64,000 bases of DNA from contig CAYNPY010000005.1 in assembly GCA_964399195.1 (NCBI GenBank), forward strand, positions 1-64,000. The letters are read 5' to 3'. Shown piece by piece: positions 28,392 to 36,790 of the stretch. The DNA comes from CAINDZ01 sp964399195 (lineage in GTDB: Bacteria; Krumholzibacteriota; Krumholzibacteriia; LZORAL124-64-63). The notes beneath the pieces are model-generated. The model saw nothing but the letters and a program-made list of their open reading frames with translations. It did not search any database and was not told where the DNA came from. Positions within the stretch are counted from its first letter, which is position 1. Each line of letters begins with the position of its first letter. The translations under genes and the position numbers were made by a program.

Positions 28392-29153
28392 CTAGAAGCT
28401 GATCGCCGCGCTCACGCCCCAGACCAGCGAGTCGGCGTCGCCGCCTGCGTCCTCGACGCTGTCGCTGGCGTCATCCATCAGCGTGCTCCAGGTGACGCTG
28501 GGGGTGACCGTGGCCAGCGGCGTCGGATGCCAGGGCACCGCCATCGTGAAGGCCAGGTCGGTCAGCGAGCTGGCCGTGGTGCCGGCCTCCAGGGCCTTGC
28601 TCACGGCCGTCGGAAAGTAGCCCGCCAGGTAGCGGTCCGAGCCGGCACCCGCGCGGGCCGCCACCTCGACGCCCGCCGACGGCGACAACGGCAGGCCGTG
28701 GCTCACGCCGGCCTCCCAGTACCAGCCGTCGATCTGGTCGACGTCACGGTAAACCGTCAGGGTCGGCGACAGCAGCACGCCGGCGCTGGCGCTGGCGTAG
28801 GCCTCGGCGGTGTTCCGCTCGCTGGCGTCCGGCAGCGCGTAGTAGACGAACCCGAAGTCCAGCGATGCCACGGGCAGACCCACGCCGTAGCTGACCGTGA
28901 AATCGTACTTGTTGAAGCCGGTGGCGCCGTCGGCGCCGTCGGCATCGACGTTGCCCCAGACGCTCAGCCCGAACCCGCCGAGGGACGCGGACAGCTCCGG
29001 CTGCACGACGGCGGCATCCTGCAGGGTCATGCCGCGCCAAAGATAGCGGCCGAACCAGCCCACCTCGGCGCTCAGGTCCACCGGACCCATGGCGGCGGCG
29101 ACCGTCGGGACCAGCAGCGCGAGGCAAAGGGTCAATGTGATGATCGACTTCAT
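28392..29153 (-). CDS. Outer-membrane beta-barrel protein
   Basis: A 253-residue protein with a 21-residue signal peptide and alternating beta-strand sequence ending LVWGVSAAISF, with terminal Phe as in barrel proteins. The GWFGRYLWRGMTLQDAAVVQ segment resembles a widespread family of small bacterial barrels of unknown substrate that begin with a YxWRG motif. The ATG at 29153 has GGGAG upstream. It precedes pepF on the same strand, with a hairpin between them. Confidence 0.7.
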   Translation of the reverse strand: MKSIITLTLCLALLVPTVAAAMGPVDLSAEVGWFGRYLWRGMTLQDAAVVQPELSASLGGFGLSVWGNVDADGADGATGFNKYDFTVSYGVGLPVASLDFGFVYYALPDASERNTAEAYASASAGVLLSPTLTVYRDVDQIDGWYWEAGVSHGLPLSPSAGVEVAARAGAGSDRYLAGYFPTAVSKALEAGTTASSLTDLAFTMAVPWHPTPLATVTPSVTWSTLMDDASDSVEDAGGDADSLVWGVSAAISF

Positions 29154-29355
29154 GTTTCCAGCTCCCGGTTGAAACGCCGGCAGGGGGCGACGCGGCCGCG
29201 ACCGGCGGCGACCGACCCCACGGACGCGACGGGTATCGGCAGCGGTGGCCCGGAACTGTAGCCCGGATGCCGTCGACCTCGGAACGGCGCTCAAGGCCCC
29301 GTCCCGCCTGCCGATCACGACCGGGCCACGACCCACCCGCAGCGGAGGCGCCGAC

Positions 29356-29727
29356 GTGATCAAGGATATCGCTCTGCCCGGACCCGAAGTGCCCGTCATC
29401 GACGAATCGCGCCTGCTGGAGGAGTTCGGCGGCGACCGCGAGATCCTGGCCGAACTGCGCGACCTGTTCCTGTCGCAGGCGCCGCCGCTGTTCGCAGCCA
29501 TCCTCGGCGCGATGGACCGCGCGGCCGTCGGAGAGCTGGTGAAGGACGCGCACAGCCTCAAGGGCGCCTGCGCCACCTACGGCGCGCCCCGACTGACGAT
29601 GGTCTGCAAGGAGATCGAGCTGGCCGGCAAGGCCAACGACCTGGAGACGGCCCTGGCCTGGCGGGCGGCCTTCGAGGCGGAGTTCGCGGCGCTCCGCGAG
29701 GGTATCACGCGGGTCGCGCAGGGCTAG
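29356..29727 (+). CDS. HPt-domain phosphotransfer protein
   Basis: A 123-residue stand-alone histidine phosphotransfer domain that relays phosphate between response-regulator receivers. The phospho-accepting His66 lies in KDAHSLKGACATYGA, the canonical HxLKG motif. The chosen GTG 29356 has GGAGG 8 nt upstream; a longer frame would include non-conserved residues. No histidine kinase is adjacent; a CheY-like receiver is encoded at 34935-35297 but a link is only a guess. Confidence 0.85.
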   Translation: MIKDIALPGPEVPVIDESRLLEEFGGDREILAELRDLFLSQAPPLFAAILGAMDRAAVGELVKDAHSLKGACATYGAPRLTMVCKEIELAGKANDLETALAWRAAFEAEFAALREGITRVAQG

Positions 29728-29758
29728 CGCGCCGGCCGCGCAGCCGAAGCGAGACGGG

Positions 29759-29803
29759 ACGGTGACCGCGGACCGCGACGGTTCCGGTCACCGTTCTTCA
29801 TTT
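29759..29803 (+). terminator. Intrinsic terminator after the HPt gene
   Basis: Arms ACGGTGACCG and CGGTCACCGT with an internal extension, followed by TCTTCATTT. It lies 32 nt after the HPt stop and overlaps the 3' end of the convergent TrmJ-like gene. Confidence 0.55.
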
Positions 29804-30711
29804 CCGTCCCGATGTTCCGTGGCGTCCTCCACCAGTTCGCGCGCCATCCCTTCCAGCTCCGCGTCCGACAGCTCGGGCTCGCCGGGCAGGCCGTTGAAGC
29901 GCGGCGCGCGCAGCGCGCCGGTGATCTTGCGCGCCAGGATGTGGTAGATGTGCGTCTCCCAGTTGACGATGCCCGCGCGCATGTGCAGGTGCCGCAGGTA
30001 GGTCAGGAACTTGAGCCGCTCGCGGGGCGTGTAGCCGATTGCGGCCATCGCGTGGGCCAGGTGGGCGTACATGTGGTCCAGCTCGCGCTGGGTGGGCAGC
30101 CGCGTGCCGCGGTGCGGGTGGTTCGGCCGCGTGCCCGGGCCATGGCCGCGCGGGGCCAGGCCGCGCCCGCGCGCGCCCAGCGCGTCGGGCGCCCCGGCGC
30201 GCTGCATCGCCTGCCGGATCTCCCAGCCGTAGAGCATCACCGCCTGCGCCAGGTTCAGCGACGGCTGCTCGGGCGCCGTGTCCACCGTTGACAGGTGGCG
30301 GCAGATGTCGATCTCGTCGTTGGTCAGGCCCGTGCGCTCGGTCCCGAACATGATGGCCACACGGCCCTCGCGCGAATGCGCGGCGATGTGGTCGGCCAGC
30401 TCGGCCGGCGTCAGCAGCGCGCGCTTGCGCAGCTGCCGCTCGCGCGCGGTGGTGCCGGTCACCACCAGGACGTCTTCCACGGCCGACATGAGATCGTCGA
30501 CGATTAAAGCCTGATCGAGGATGTCCTCGGCTCCGTGCGCCAGGGCGCGCGCGCTGCGGCCCCGGGGGTTCAGCGGCGAGATGAGGCGCAGCTGCCGCAG
30601 CCCCATCGTCTTCATGGCCCGGCAGGCGGCGCCGATGTTCATCGGCTCGGTCGGCCGGCTCAGCACCACGACCACGTTGGCCAGGGAAGGGGCGGCGGCG
30701 GCGGGCTCCAT
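29788..30711 (-). CDS. trmJ: SPOUT-family tRNA/rRNA 2'-O-methyltransferase, TrmJ-like
   Basis: A 307-residue SpoU/TrmJ-type RNA 2'-O-ribose methyltransferase, expected to modify position 32 of tRNAs. The three SpoU motifs are visible: NIGAACRAMKTMG (motif 1), MFGTERTGLTNDE (motif 2) and PSLNLAQAVMLYGWE (motif 3). The C-terminal helical extension of about 120 residues is the TrmJ type. It begins 3 bp after the stop of the RlmD-like gene, so two RNA modification enzymes share an operon. Another SpoU specificity is possible. Confidence 0.85.
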   Translation of the reverse strand: MEPAAAAPSLANVVVVLSRPTEPMNIGAACRAMKTMGLRQLRLISPLNPRGRSARALAHGAEDILDQALIVDDLMSAVEDVLVVTGTTARERQLRKRALLTPAELADHIAAHSREGRVAIMFGTERTGLTNDEIDICRHLSTVDTAPEQPSLNLAQAVMLYGWEIRQAMQRAGAPDALGARGRGLAPRGHGPGTRPNHPHRGTRLPTQRELDHMYAHLAHAMAAIGYTPRERLKFLTYLRHLHMRAGIVNWETHIYHILARKITGALRAPRFNGLPGEPELSDAELEGMARELVEDATEHRDGNEER

Positions 30712-30714
30712 GGC

Positions 30715-32085
30715 TCAGGCGCCGCCGCCGTCGAGGCCGGCGTCTTCGAGCCACAGCAGGGATTCGATGTGCGCGCTCTGCGGGAACATGTCCAGCACGC
30801 GCAGGCTGCGCGGCCGGTAGCCGCCGTCGACCAGCGCGGCCGCGTCGCGCGCCTGCGTGGCCGGATCGCAGCTCATGTAGAAGATGTGCGAGGGGCGGCG
30901 CCCCAGCAGGCCGGCGCAGACCTCCTTGCCCAGCCCCGCGCGCGGCGGGTCCACGACGCACACCTGACCGCGCCAGGGCTCGTCGCCCAGAGGCCCGCCC
31001 GGCCGCAGCAGTTCCTCGAGCGCGCCCTGGTGCACGACGGCGCGGCCGCGCGCGGCCTCGTCGCGGGCGATGTTGTTCTCCGCGTCGCGGCAGGCGCCCG
31101 GGTCCAGCTCGGCCAGCGCGATGCGCTCGAAGCGGTCCCCCAGCGCCAGCGTGAACAGGCCGACGCCTCCGTACAGGTCCAGCAGGCGCGGCAGCCGCGC
31201 CGGCGGCGGCGCCGCCTGGTCCAGCCAGCCGCGGACGACGGTCACCGCCGCCGCGGCGATCTCGTGGTTGCCCTGGAAGAAGACGCCGGCCCCCGCGCGG
31301 TAGGAGTGCCCCGCCACCTTGTGCACCAGGTAGTCGCGGCCCCACACCGGCCGGTTGTTGAACAGCAGGCCCTGCAGGCCCGGCGGAGCCTCGCCGGCGT
31401 CGAACCCGGCCGCGATCTTCTTGAGGATCTTCAGCCGGCCGGGCACTCCGAACAGCGAAGCCAGCCAGCCGCCGCGCCCGTCCAGGCGCAGCACCACCTG
31501 CTCGACCGGCGGCAGGAAGCGCAGCCAGGGCAGGATCACCTCGGCGAACGGCGGCGCCATGATCGGGCACGCCTCGATGCGCACCACCTCGTGCGAGCCG
31601 CGGCGATGCAGCCCGTAGAAACCGGTCGGGTGGGCGTGCAGGCGCAGGCTGGCTCGCCACTGCAGGGCGGCCCCATCGACCGGTTCGCCCAGGAAGGGCC
31701 CCACGTCGAGGCGCCCCTGCCTCTGGAAGCACTCCCGCACGATGGCCGCCTTGGCCGCGCGCTGGGCGGCCGGGCCGAGGTGCTGCAGGTCGCAGCCGCC
31801 GCAATCGGCGAAGTGGGGGCAGGGCGGCGCGCAGCGGTCGGGCCCGGGTTCCAGGATCTCCAGCGCCTCGGCCCGCCGGTAGCCGCGGCGCTGCTCGACG
31901 ATCGCCGCCCGGACCACGTCGCCCGGCGCCGTGCGGGGCACGAAGCAGGCGCCGTCCGCGTCGCGGGCCAGGCCGTCGCCGCCGGCCACCAGCTTCTCGA
32001 TGCGCAGCTCGCGCGGCGGATCCTGCGCGGGGGCGGGATCTTTCGCGGAGGGGCGGTGTTGGGGTTGGGACTTGTGCGATTTCAT
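30715..32085 (-). CDS. RlmD/TrmA-family RNA (uracil-5-)-methyltransferase
   Basis: A 456-residue SAM-dependent RNA m5U methyltransferase. An N-terminal TRAM-like domain (residues 25-80) is followed by the iron-sulfur motif C-x5-C-x2-C at Cys89, Cys95, Cys98, with a fourth Cys in RIEACPIM. The methyltransferase part has LLDLYGGVGLFTLAL, VVDPPRAGL, and the nucleophile cysteine in MSCDP, ending DMFPQSAHIESL. The Fe-S cluster favours an RlmD/RumA-like 23S rRNA enzyme over TrmA; exact specificity is not readable. It heads an operon with the TrmJ-like gene. Confidence 0.85.
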   Translation of the reverse strand: MKSHKSQPQHRPSAKDPAPAQDPPRELRIEKLVAGGDGLARDADGACFVPRTAPGDVVRAAIVEQRRGYRRAEALEILEPGPDRCAPPCPHFADCGGCDLQHLGPAAQRAAKAAIVRECFQRQGRLDVGPFLGEPVDGAALQWRASLRLHAHPTGFYGLHRRGSHEVVRIEACPIMAPPFAEVILPWLRFLPPVEQVVLRLDGRGGWLASLFGVPGRLKILKKIAAGFDAGEAPPGLQGLLFNNRPVWGRDYLVHKVAGHSYRAGAGVFFQGNHEIAAAAVTVVRGWLDQAAPPPARLPRLLDLYGGVGLFTLALGDRFERIALAELDPGACRDAENNIARDEAARGRAVVHQGALEELLRPGGPLGDEPWRGQVCVVDPPRAGLGKEVCAGLLGRRPSHIFYMSCDPATQARDAAALVDGGYRPRSLRVLDMFPQSAHIESLLWLEDAGLDGGGA

Positions 32086-32113
32086 CGTGCGGCTAAACTA
32101 GCACCGCCCCCCG

Positions 32114-32250
32114 GTTGTGCCATGGAAATTGTGTCCGGCGCTGCGGGGGCGCGCCCGAGGCGACAAAAAGCCCAAAAACCAACCACAAGGTCATCCTGGA
32201 GCCTGGTTTTGGGGCCCCGGACAGGCCAGACACAATTTCGGCGGCACAAC
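32114..32250. repeat. 137-bp imperfect palindrome between divergent genes
   Basis: Outer arms start GTTGTGCC and share GAAATTGTGTC (left 32125-32135, right 32229-32239 as its complement), about 22 of 26 positions pairing. An inner pair, CCCAAAAACCA (32171) and TGGTTTTGGGG (32204), closes a second stem. It fills the space between the RlmD-like and NlpC/P60 genes and ends 2 bp before the latter's ATG. It lacks the conserved core of the three elements at 39-43 kb. No transposase or terminal duplication is obvious. Confidence 0.65.
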
Positions 32251-32252
32251 GT

Positions 32253-32921
32253 ATGGGTCGGGTTCGGCGTCGGTGGGAGTTGATCTTGGCGGTGGCCCTC
32301 CTGGCCCCCGCCTCCGCCTGCGCTCCCAAGCGCCTGGCGCCCGACACCGAGCCCCTGGCGCCCCGAACGGCCCGCCAGGCCACGCTTTCCGGCGCGTTCG
32401 ACGACTCCCTGCGCATCGCGGGCGACCCGGCCCTGGCCGGCATGGACAGCGTGCCGGCGGCCTGGCTGGCGCTGCTGGAGGAGGCTGCCGAGCCCGCCGG
32501 CCCTCCGGCACCCGCGGCGGCCGACTCCACAGCGACAGGGGACTGGCCCGGCGAACAGGCGGCGGCCCTGGCGAGCACCCAGGTCGGCAAGCCGTACGGG
32601 TGGGGTGGAACCGGGCCGGAGCGCTTCGACTGCAGCGGCCTGGCGCTGTACGTCTACCGCCAGCTGGGCGTCGCGCTGCCGCGGGTCAGTTCCGACCAGG
32701 CGTCGGTCGGCGTCCACGTCGAGCGCCAGGAACTGAAACCCGGGGATCTGGTCTTCTTCTCGCTGCGCAGCGCCATCGACCACGTCGGCATCTTCCTGGG
32801 CAACAACCGGTTCGTCCACGCCCCGCGGCGCCGGGAGCCCGTCCGGGTCGACACCCTCGACGACGCCTGGTGGAACCGCGCCTACCGCGGGGCGCGCCGG
32901 GTGTTCGGCGGCGAACCCTAG
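32253..32921 (+). CDS. NlpC/P60 cysteine-peptidase lipoprotein
   Basis: A 222-residue lipoprotein with lipobox PASAC (Cys23) and a C-terminal NlpC/P60 domain. The catalytic triad is complete: Cys127 in RFDCSGLALY, His177 in DHVGIFLG, His189 in NRFVHAP. Such enzymes cut peptidoglycan stem peptides in the periplasm. The ATG at 32253 has no clear ribosome site and sits directly after the palindrome; a TTG a few codons later next to GGTGGGAG is an alternative but would shorten the signal sequence. It is transcribed away from the RNA methyltransferase operon. Confidence 0.85.
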   Translation: MGRVRRRWELILAVALLAPASACAPKRLAPDTEPLAPRTARQATLSGAFDDSLRIAGDPALAGMDSVPAAWLALLEEAAEPAGPPAPAAADSTATGDWPGEQAAALASTQVGKPYGWGGTGPERFDCSGLALYVYRQLGVALPRVSSDQASVGVHVERQELKPGDLVFFSLRSAIDHVGIFLGNNRFVHAPRRREPVRVDTLDDAWWNRAYRGARRVFGGEP

Positions 32922-33000
32922 TCCGTTCCCACCTCCTTGTGGCCGTTCCGCACGGCGGCCGGCCGGTCCGCGCTCTCCGTCCGCGGCAGATGCCCGCCGG

Positions 33001-33016
33001 TGGCATGCATGTTGCC
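33001..33016 (+). promoter_or_regulatory. Candidate sigma54 promoter upstream of cheW
   Basis: TGGCATGCATGTTGCC matches the -24/-12 sigma54 consensus TGGCACGN4TTGCW at ten of the eleven or so informative positions, with the correct GG to GC spacing of 10. It is followed by CTTTCCCC and lies about 208 nt before the CheW start, in a 302-bp gap that contains no gene. No sigma54 gene or enhancer-binding protein is in the window. Confidence 0.4.
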
Positions 33017-33223
33017 TTTCCCCCGCTGCCGGTGCGCTCCACGGATGGCCCCCGGAAGCCTCGAAACGGGGCGCAGGGCCCCGCGGGAGAGGGGATGGCC
33101 GAGCGGGCCCCGCCCTTGTGTCCGCGGCGCCAGGCCACCGGTCGACCAGAAAACTGTCGCCGCCTGCGGCGGAATCGTCCTGACGCGGCGGAAACGGGGC
33201 CCGGCCCCGCACGGAGGTAGACG

Positions 33224-33739
33224 ATGGCGATGGCTTCGACGACCGCACCGATCGCGCAGGCCGGCAAGTTCCTCTCGTTCGTCCTGGACGGCGACGAGTA
33301 CGGGCTGGAGATCCTGAAAGTCCAGGAGATCAACGGCCTGATGGGCATCACCCGCGTGCCGCGGGCGCCTGACTGCGTGCGCGGCGTGATCAACCTGCGC
33401 GGGCGGTCGATCCCGATCGTCGATCTCCGCAGGATCTTCGGGCTGCCGGCGGTGGCCGACACCGAGAAGACCTGCGTCATCGTCGTCCAGGCCGCGCCGG
33501 CCGGCCGCGAGCTCACGATGGGCATCGTCGTCGACGAGGTCGCCGAGGTGCTCAGCCTCGGTGAGGGCCAGATCGAGACGCCGCCGGCCCGCGGCGGCAG
33601 AACGTGGGCGGCCGATCTCGTCACCGGCCTGGGCAGACTCGAGAACAAGACCGTCATACTGCTGGACATCGATCATGCGCTGAGCGGCCTGGAGATGGCC
33701 GACATCATGACGGACCCACGCGCGTCTTACGATCGTTGA
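33224..33739 (+). CDS. cheW: CheW-like chemotaxis coupling protein
   Basis: A 171-residue CheW domain protein that bridges chemoreceptors and the CheA kinase. Family sequence is clear: FLSFVLDGDEYGLEILKVQEI, ITRVPRAPDCVRGVINLRG, SIPIVDLRRIFG and a C-terminal KTVILLDIDHAL. GGAGG precedes the ATG at 33224. It is 17 bp upstream of the HDOD gene, and a CheY-like regulator is encoded 1.2 kb away, so this is a small signalling cluster without local CheA or receptor. Confidence 0.92.
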   Translation: MAMASTTAPIAQAGKFLSFVLDGDEYGLEILKVQEINGLMGITRVPRAPDCVRGVINLRGRSIPIVDLRRIFGLPAVADTEKTCVIVVQAAPAGRELTMGIVVDEVAEVLSLGEGQIETPPARGGRTWAADLVTGLGRLENKTVILLDIDHALSGLEMADIMTDPRASYDR

Positions 33740-33756
33740 GGCCAGGAGGAAGAAAC

Positions 33757-34647
33757 GTGAGCCAACGCGAAGCCATTCTGGCGCGGATCGAGACGGTGCC
33801 TTCGCTGCCGTCGGTGGTCATCAAGCTGCGCCAGTACCTGAACGAGCCCGAGGTGAACTTCGACACCCTGGCGCGCATGATCGAACACGATCCGGGCCTG
33901 ACGGCGAACGTGCTGCAGCTGTCGAACTCGGCCTACTTCGGGTGGTCGAAGTCGATCCGGACGGTCAAGGAGGCCATCGTCCGGCTGGGCACGAACCGCA
34001 TCTTCCAGATGGTGCTCTGCATGTCGGTGGCGCCGCTGGTGCGCAAGCCGATCAAGGGCTACGACCTGGACTCGGCCGGGCTGTGGCGGCACTCGACCGC
34101 CACGGCCATCTGCGCCGAACTGGCGGCGGCGGAACTGGAGCTGGCCTGCCGCGGCGAGGCCTTCACCGCCGGCCTGCTGCACGACATGGGCAAGATCGTG
34201 CTGGGCACGTTCGTGGACGTCGACGACGAGCCCATCAAGGAGATCATGCGCGCCGACAACCTGGCGTTCGACGAGGCCGAGCGGATGGTGCTGGGCATCG
34301 ACCACGCCGAGGTCGCTTCGGCGCTGCTGCTGGCCTGGAACCTGCCTGACGATGTCGCCGAGGCGGTGCGCTGGCACCACCAGCCCTCGTACGCGGGGGA
34401 GAACCGGCGTGAACTGGCCGACCTGATCCACGTGGCGGACCTCCTCTGCCTGGACCTCGGGTACGGCGGCGGCGCGGACGGTCAGGGCCACCGGGCGGAC
34501 CTTGCGGCGAGCGAGCGTCTGGGCCTGGGCGCGGGCGTGGCGCAGAAGGTAGGCGAGCAGGTCGTCAGCGCGGTGAACGAATTGGATGCGCTGTTTCAGG
34601 CGGTCAGGGAAGGCGAGGGTCAGGTCGTCCCGCATCCGGTCCGTTGA
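33757..34647 (+). CDS. HDOD-domain signalling protein
   Basis: A 296-residue HDOD protein, a domain related to HD phosphohydrolases but usually without enzymatic activity and used in signal transduction. Features: IETVPSLPSVVIKLRQYLNE, MIEHDPGLTANVLQLSNSAYF, the AGLLHDMGKIVLG segment and HHQPSY near the end. It starts with GTG 33757 after AGGAGGAAG, 17 bp behind cheW, and is surely cotranscribed. Its 3' end overlaps a small opposite-strand gene candidate at 34604-34837. Confidence 0.88.
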   Translation: MSQREAILARIETVPSLPSVVIKLRQYLNEPEVNFDTLARMIEHDPGLTANVLQLSNSAYFGWSKSIRTVKEAIVRLGTNRIFQMVLCMSVAPLVRKPIKGYDLDSAGLWRHSTATAICAELAAAELELACRGEAFTAGLLHDMGKIVLGTFVDVDDEPIKEIMRADNLAFDEAERMVLGIDHAEVASALLLAWNLPDDVAEAVRWHHQPSYAGENRRELADLIHVADLLCLDLGYGGGADGQGHRADLAASERLGLGAGVAQKVGEQVVSAVNELDALFQAVREGEGQVVPHPVR

Positions 34648-34837
34648 CGCCCCGGCCGGCGGCCGGGTCGGAGTCGGCCGGACCTTGCGTGCGCTGCAGG
34701 TCGGCATCGGCCTCGCGGCGCCGCCATTGCCGCTGCAGCCAATCCGCGCCGCCCGAGGTGGAGCAGATGATCGCCACGATGCCCAGGGCCAGCACGGCCA
34801 GGACGGTGAGCGCCAGCGGGATGAAGTGCAGGGGCAT
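34604..34837 (-). CDS. Small single-TM protein (hypothetical)
   Basis: A 77-residue frame starting MPLHFIPLALTVLAVLALG, a good transmembrane helix, followed by a charged tail (QRQWRRREADADLQ). GCGGAG lies just upstream of the ATG. Its 3' end overlaps the HDOD gene by 44 bp on the opposite strand. Compositional plausibility is the only support; it may be chance open frame in GC-rich DNA. Confidence 0.4.
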   Translation of the reverse strand: MPLHFIPLALTVLAVLALGIVAIICSTSGGADWLQRQWRRREADADLQRTQGPADSDPAAGRGVNGPDAGRPDPRLP

Positions 34838-34934
34838 CGGCGGCTCCGCGGAAGCGGCCCCGCCGACAGGCCGGCGGGCCGTGTCCCCACGATAACCGCG
34901 GCCGGTCACGGCCGCCGCCCGTCCGCGGGCGCCG

Positions 34935-35297
34935 TCAGGGGACGAACGCCCCCAGAACCTGGGCCATGTCCTCGGCCGTGAACGGCTTGGCGAGCAGGAA
35001 CATCGCGCCGCCCTCGGTCGCCAGGTCGACCATCTCCTGGGTGCTCTCGGAAGCCACGAAGCCGAACGGGATCTCGAAGCCCTCGGCATTCAGCGCGCTC
35101 AGCAGCTCGATCCCGTTCATCTCCGGCATGTGCCAGTCCGAAAGGATCAGGTCGGGCTTCTGTTCCCGCACCTGGTCGAGAGCCTCGCGGCCGTTCTCGG
35201 CCTCGATGATCTCATGGCCCTCGTAGCCCGCCTGGCGGATCGTGCGCGAGACGATGCGCCTCATCGCGCGCGAATCGTCCACCACGAGGATCTTCAT
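34935..35297 (-). CDS. CheY-like single-domain response regulator
   Basis: A 120-residue stand-alone receiver domain. The acidic pocket is in ILVVDDS, the phospho-acceptor Asp54 in LILSDWHMPEMNG, the conserved Ser in ASES (Ser83) and Lys104 in LLAKPF. AGGAGG precedes the ATG. Lacking an output domain, it acts through protein contact as CheY does. It is close to cheW and the HDOD gene but on the other strand. GGCACAACGGG at 35356-35366 upstream resembles the arms of the elements at 32.1 and 39.1 kb. Confidence 0.9.
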   Translation of the reverse strand: MKILVVDDSRAMRRIVSRTIRQAGYEGHEIIEAENGREALDQVREQKPDLILSDWHMPEMNGIELLSALNAEGFEIPFGFVASESTQEMVDLATEGGAMFLLAKPFTAEDMAQVLGAFVP

Positions 35298-35420
35298 CGT
35301 GCAGCCTCCTGCTCGTCCTGGGGTCATCCCCGTCGCCGCGGGGCGGACACGTTCCGGCACAACGGGTTCATCGGCTCGGGTCGCGACGGATTGAGGATTA
35401 TCCGCCGGCGACGGCGGCGC

Positions 35421-36653
35421 TCAGACCGCCGGGCCGATGACGCGGCGGACGGCGGCGTCGGCGGCCTCGCGCACGGCCTCTTCCAGGCCCATGGCTTCCG
35501 ACAACCGCAGCAGGTCGATGCCCCGGGCGGCCAGGGTGGGGTGGGGCGAACGGATGGAGCAGCAGTCGCGGTAGGGCCGGATGGAGGCGTCGAACAGCCC
35601 GATGCGGCGGCTCCAGCCGGTGATCTCGTGCTTGTCCAGCCCCACCAGGGGGCGCAGGATCGGCAGGCTCACGTCCGGGCTGATGGCGGCCAGGTTGTGC
35701 AGGGTCTGGCTGGCGACCTGCCCCAGGCTGTCGCCGGTGACCAGCGCCAGGCACTTGTGGCGCCGGGCCAGGCGCGCCGCCGTCCGCACCATGAAGCGGC
35801 GGAACATCACCATGTCGTGGCTGTCGTCGATGGCGCCGATGGCCCGCATCTCGTAGGGCACGACCGGCACCAGGTACAGGTTCAGCGGCAGCGGCGACCA
35901 CCGCGCCAGCAGCGCGACCAGGTCCTCGATCTTGCCGGTGTCGGCCTCCTCCGGTGAGCGGCCGCTGTGGAAGTGGACGAAGTCGCAGCGGCTGCCCCGG
36001 CGCATCAGCATCCAGGCCGCGACCGGCGAGTCGATGCCGCCGGACAGCAGCACCAGGCTGCGGCCGCTCGAGCCGGCCGGCAGGCCGCCGAAGGCCTGCT
36101 CCTTCAGCGCGAACACCAGCACGGTCTCGCGCAACACGAGGACGTCGATCGTGAAGTCGGCGTCGACCATGCGGCCGGGCACCCCGCTGCGCCGATGCAC
36201 CGCGGCGCCGGCGACGGCGCCGATCTGCAGGCTGTTCAGCCCGAACGTGCGGTCGCTGCGCCGCGCGTGGACCCGGAAGTTGCGCGCGCGGCCCAGGCCT
36301 TCGTCGGCCAGCCGACACGCGGCCTCGCACACCGCGGTCAGGCGCGGCTCGCGGCCGGCGGCCGCATCCTCGGCCAGCTCGGCGTCGAGCGGGCCGCGGG
36401 CCAGTTCGATCGCCGGCGACACCCACTGCAGGCCGAACACGCGGTGCAGTCGCGCGGCGGCCTCGGCGGTGCGCGAGTCGTCGTGCAGGCGCACCAGCAG
36501 ACGGCTCTCGACGTGGTGGACGGTGACGCCGCCCAGTCCCTTGAGCGCCGCCTGCATGTTGTTGAGCAGTTTGCGCAGGAACAGCTTCCGGTTGCGCCCC
36601 TTGAGCGCGATCTCGGAATACGTGCAGGCGATGACGGACGTCGGCGGCGACAT
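35421..36653 (-). CDS. thiI: tRNA 4-thiouridine synthase ThiI (without rhodanese domain)
   Basis: A 410-residue ThiI: N-terminal ferredoxin-like and THUMP domains (residues 10-195) and a PP-loop ATPase with SGGIDSP at 204-210. It adenylates U8 of tRNA for sulfur insertion and can serve thiamine synthesis. The protein ends at 410 residues with RDCCSIRSPHP in place of the usual site ahead of a rhodanese domain, so it is the short class that needs a separate sulfur donor. ATG 36653 is preceded by GGGAG. The pgi gene diverges from it, 137 bp away. Confidence 0.9.
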   Translation of the reverse strand: MSPPTSVIACTYSEIALKGRNRKLFLRKLLNNMQAALKGLGGVTVHHVESRLLVRLHDDSRTAEAAARLHRVFGLQWVSPAIELARGPLDAELAEDAAAGREPRLTAVCEAACRLADEGLGRARNFRVHARRSDRTFGLNSLQIGAVAGAAVHRRSGVPGRMVDADFTIDVLVLRETVLVFALKEQAFGGLPAGSSGRSLVLLSGGIDSPVAAWMLMRRGSRCDFVHFHSGRSPEEADTGKIEDLVALLARWSPLPLNLYLVPVVPYEMRAIGAIDDSHDMVMFRRFMVRTAARLARRHKCLALVTGDSLGQVASQTLHNLAAISPDVSLPILRPLVGLDKHEITGWSRRIGLFDASIRPYRDCCSIRSPHPTLAARGIDLLRLSEAMGLEEAVREAADAAVRRVIGPAV

Positions 36654-36790
36654 GGTTCTCCCGCAGTTCTCCCGCTTGCTTCCCGCCCGGGCGGCTGTAT
36701 CGTGGGCGGCTGTCGGAACCCCGGCCCAGAATGGACCCGCCGGCGCCGCCCCGCAAGGCACGGCCCGCCGGCCCACGGAAGGACGATCCC

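Noticed and set aside
26194..28395. 733-codon plus-strand frame opposite pepF
   Set aside because: Antisense shadow; pepF has a complete M3 active site on the other strand.
32114..32250. Insertion sequence
   Set aside because: There is no room for a transposase and no visible target duplication; it is listed as a palindrome only.
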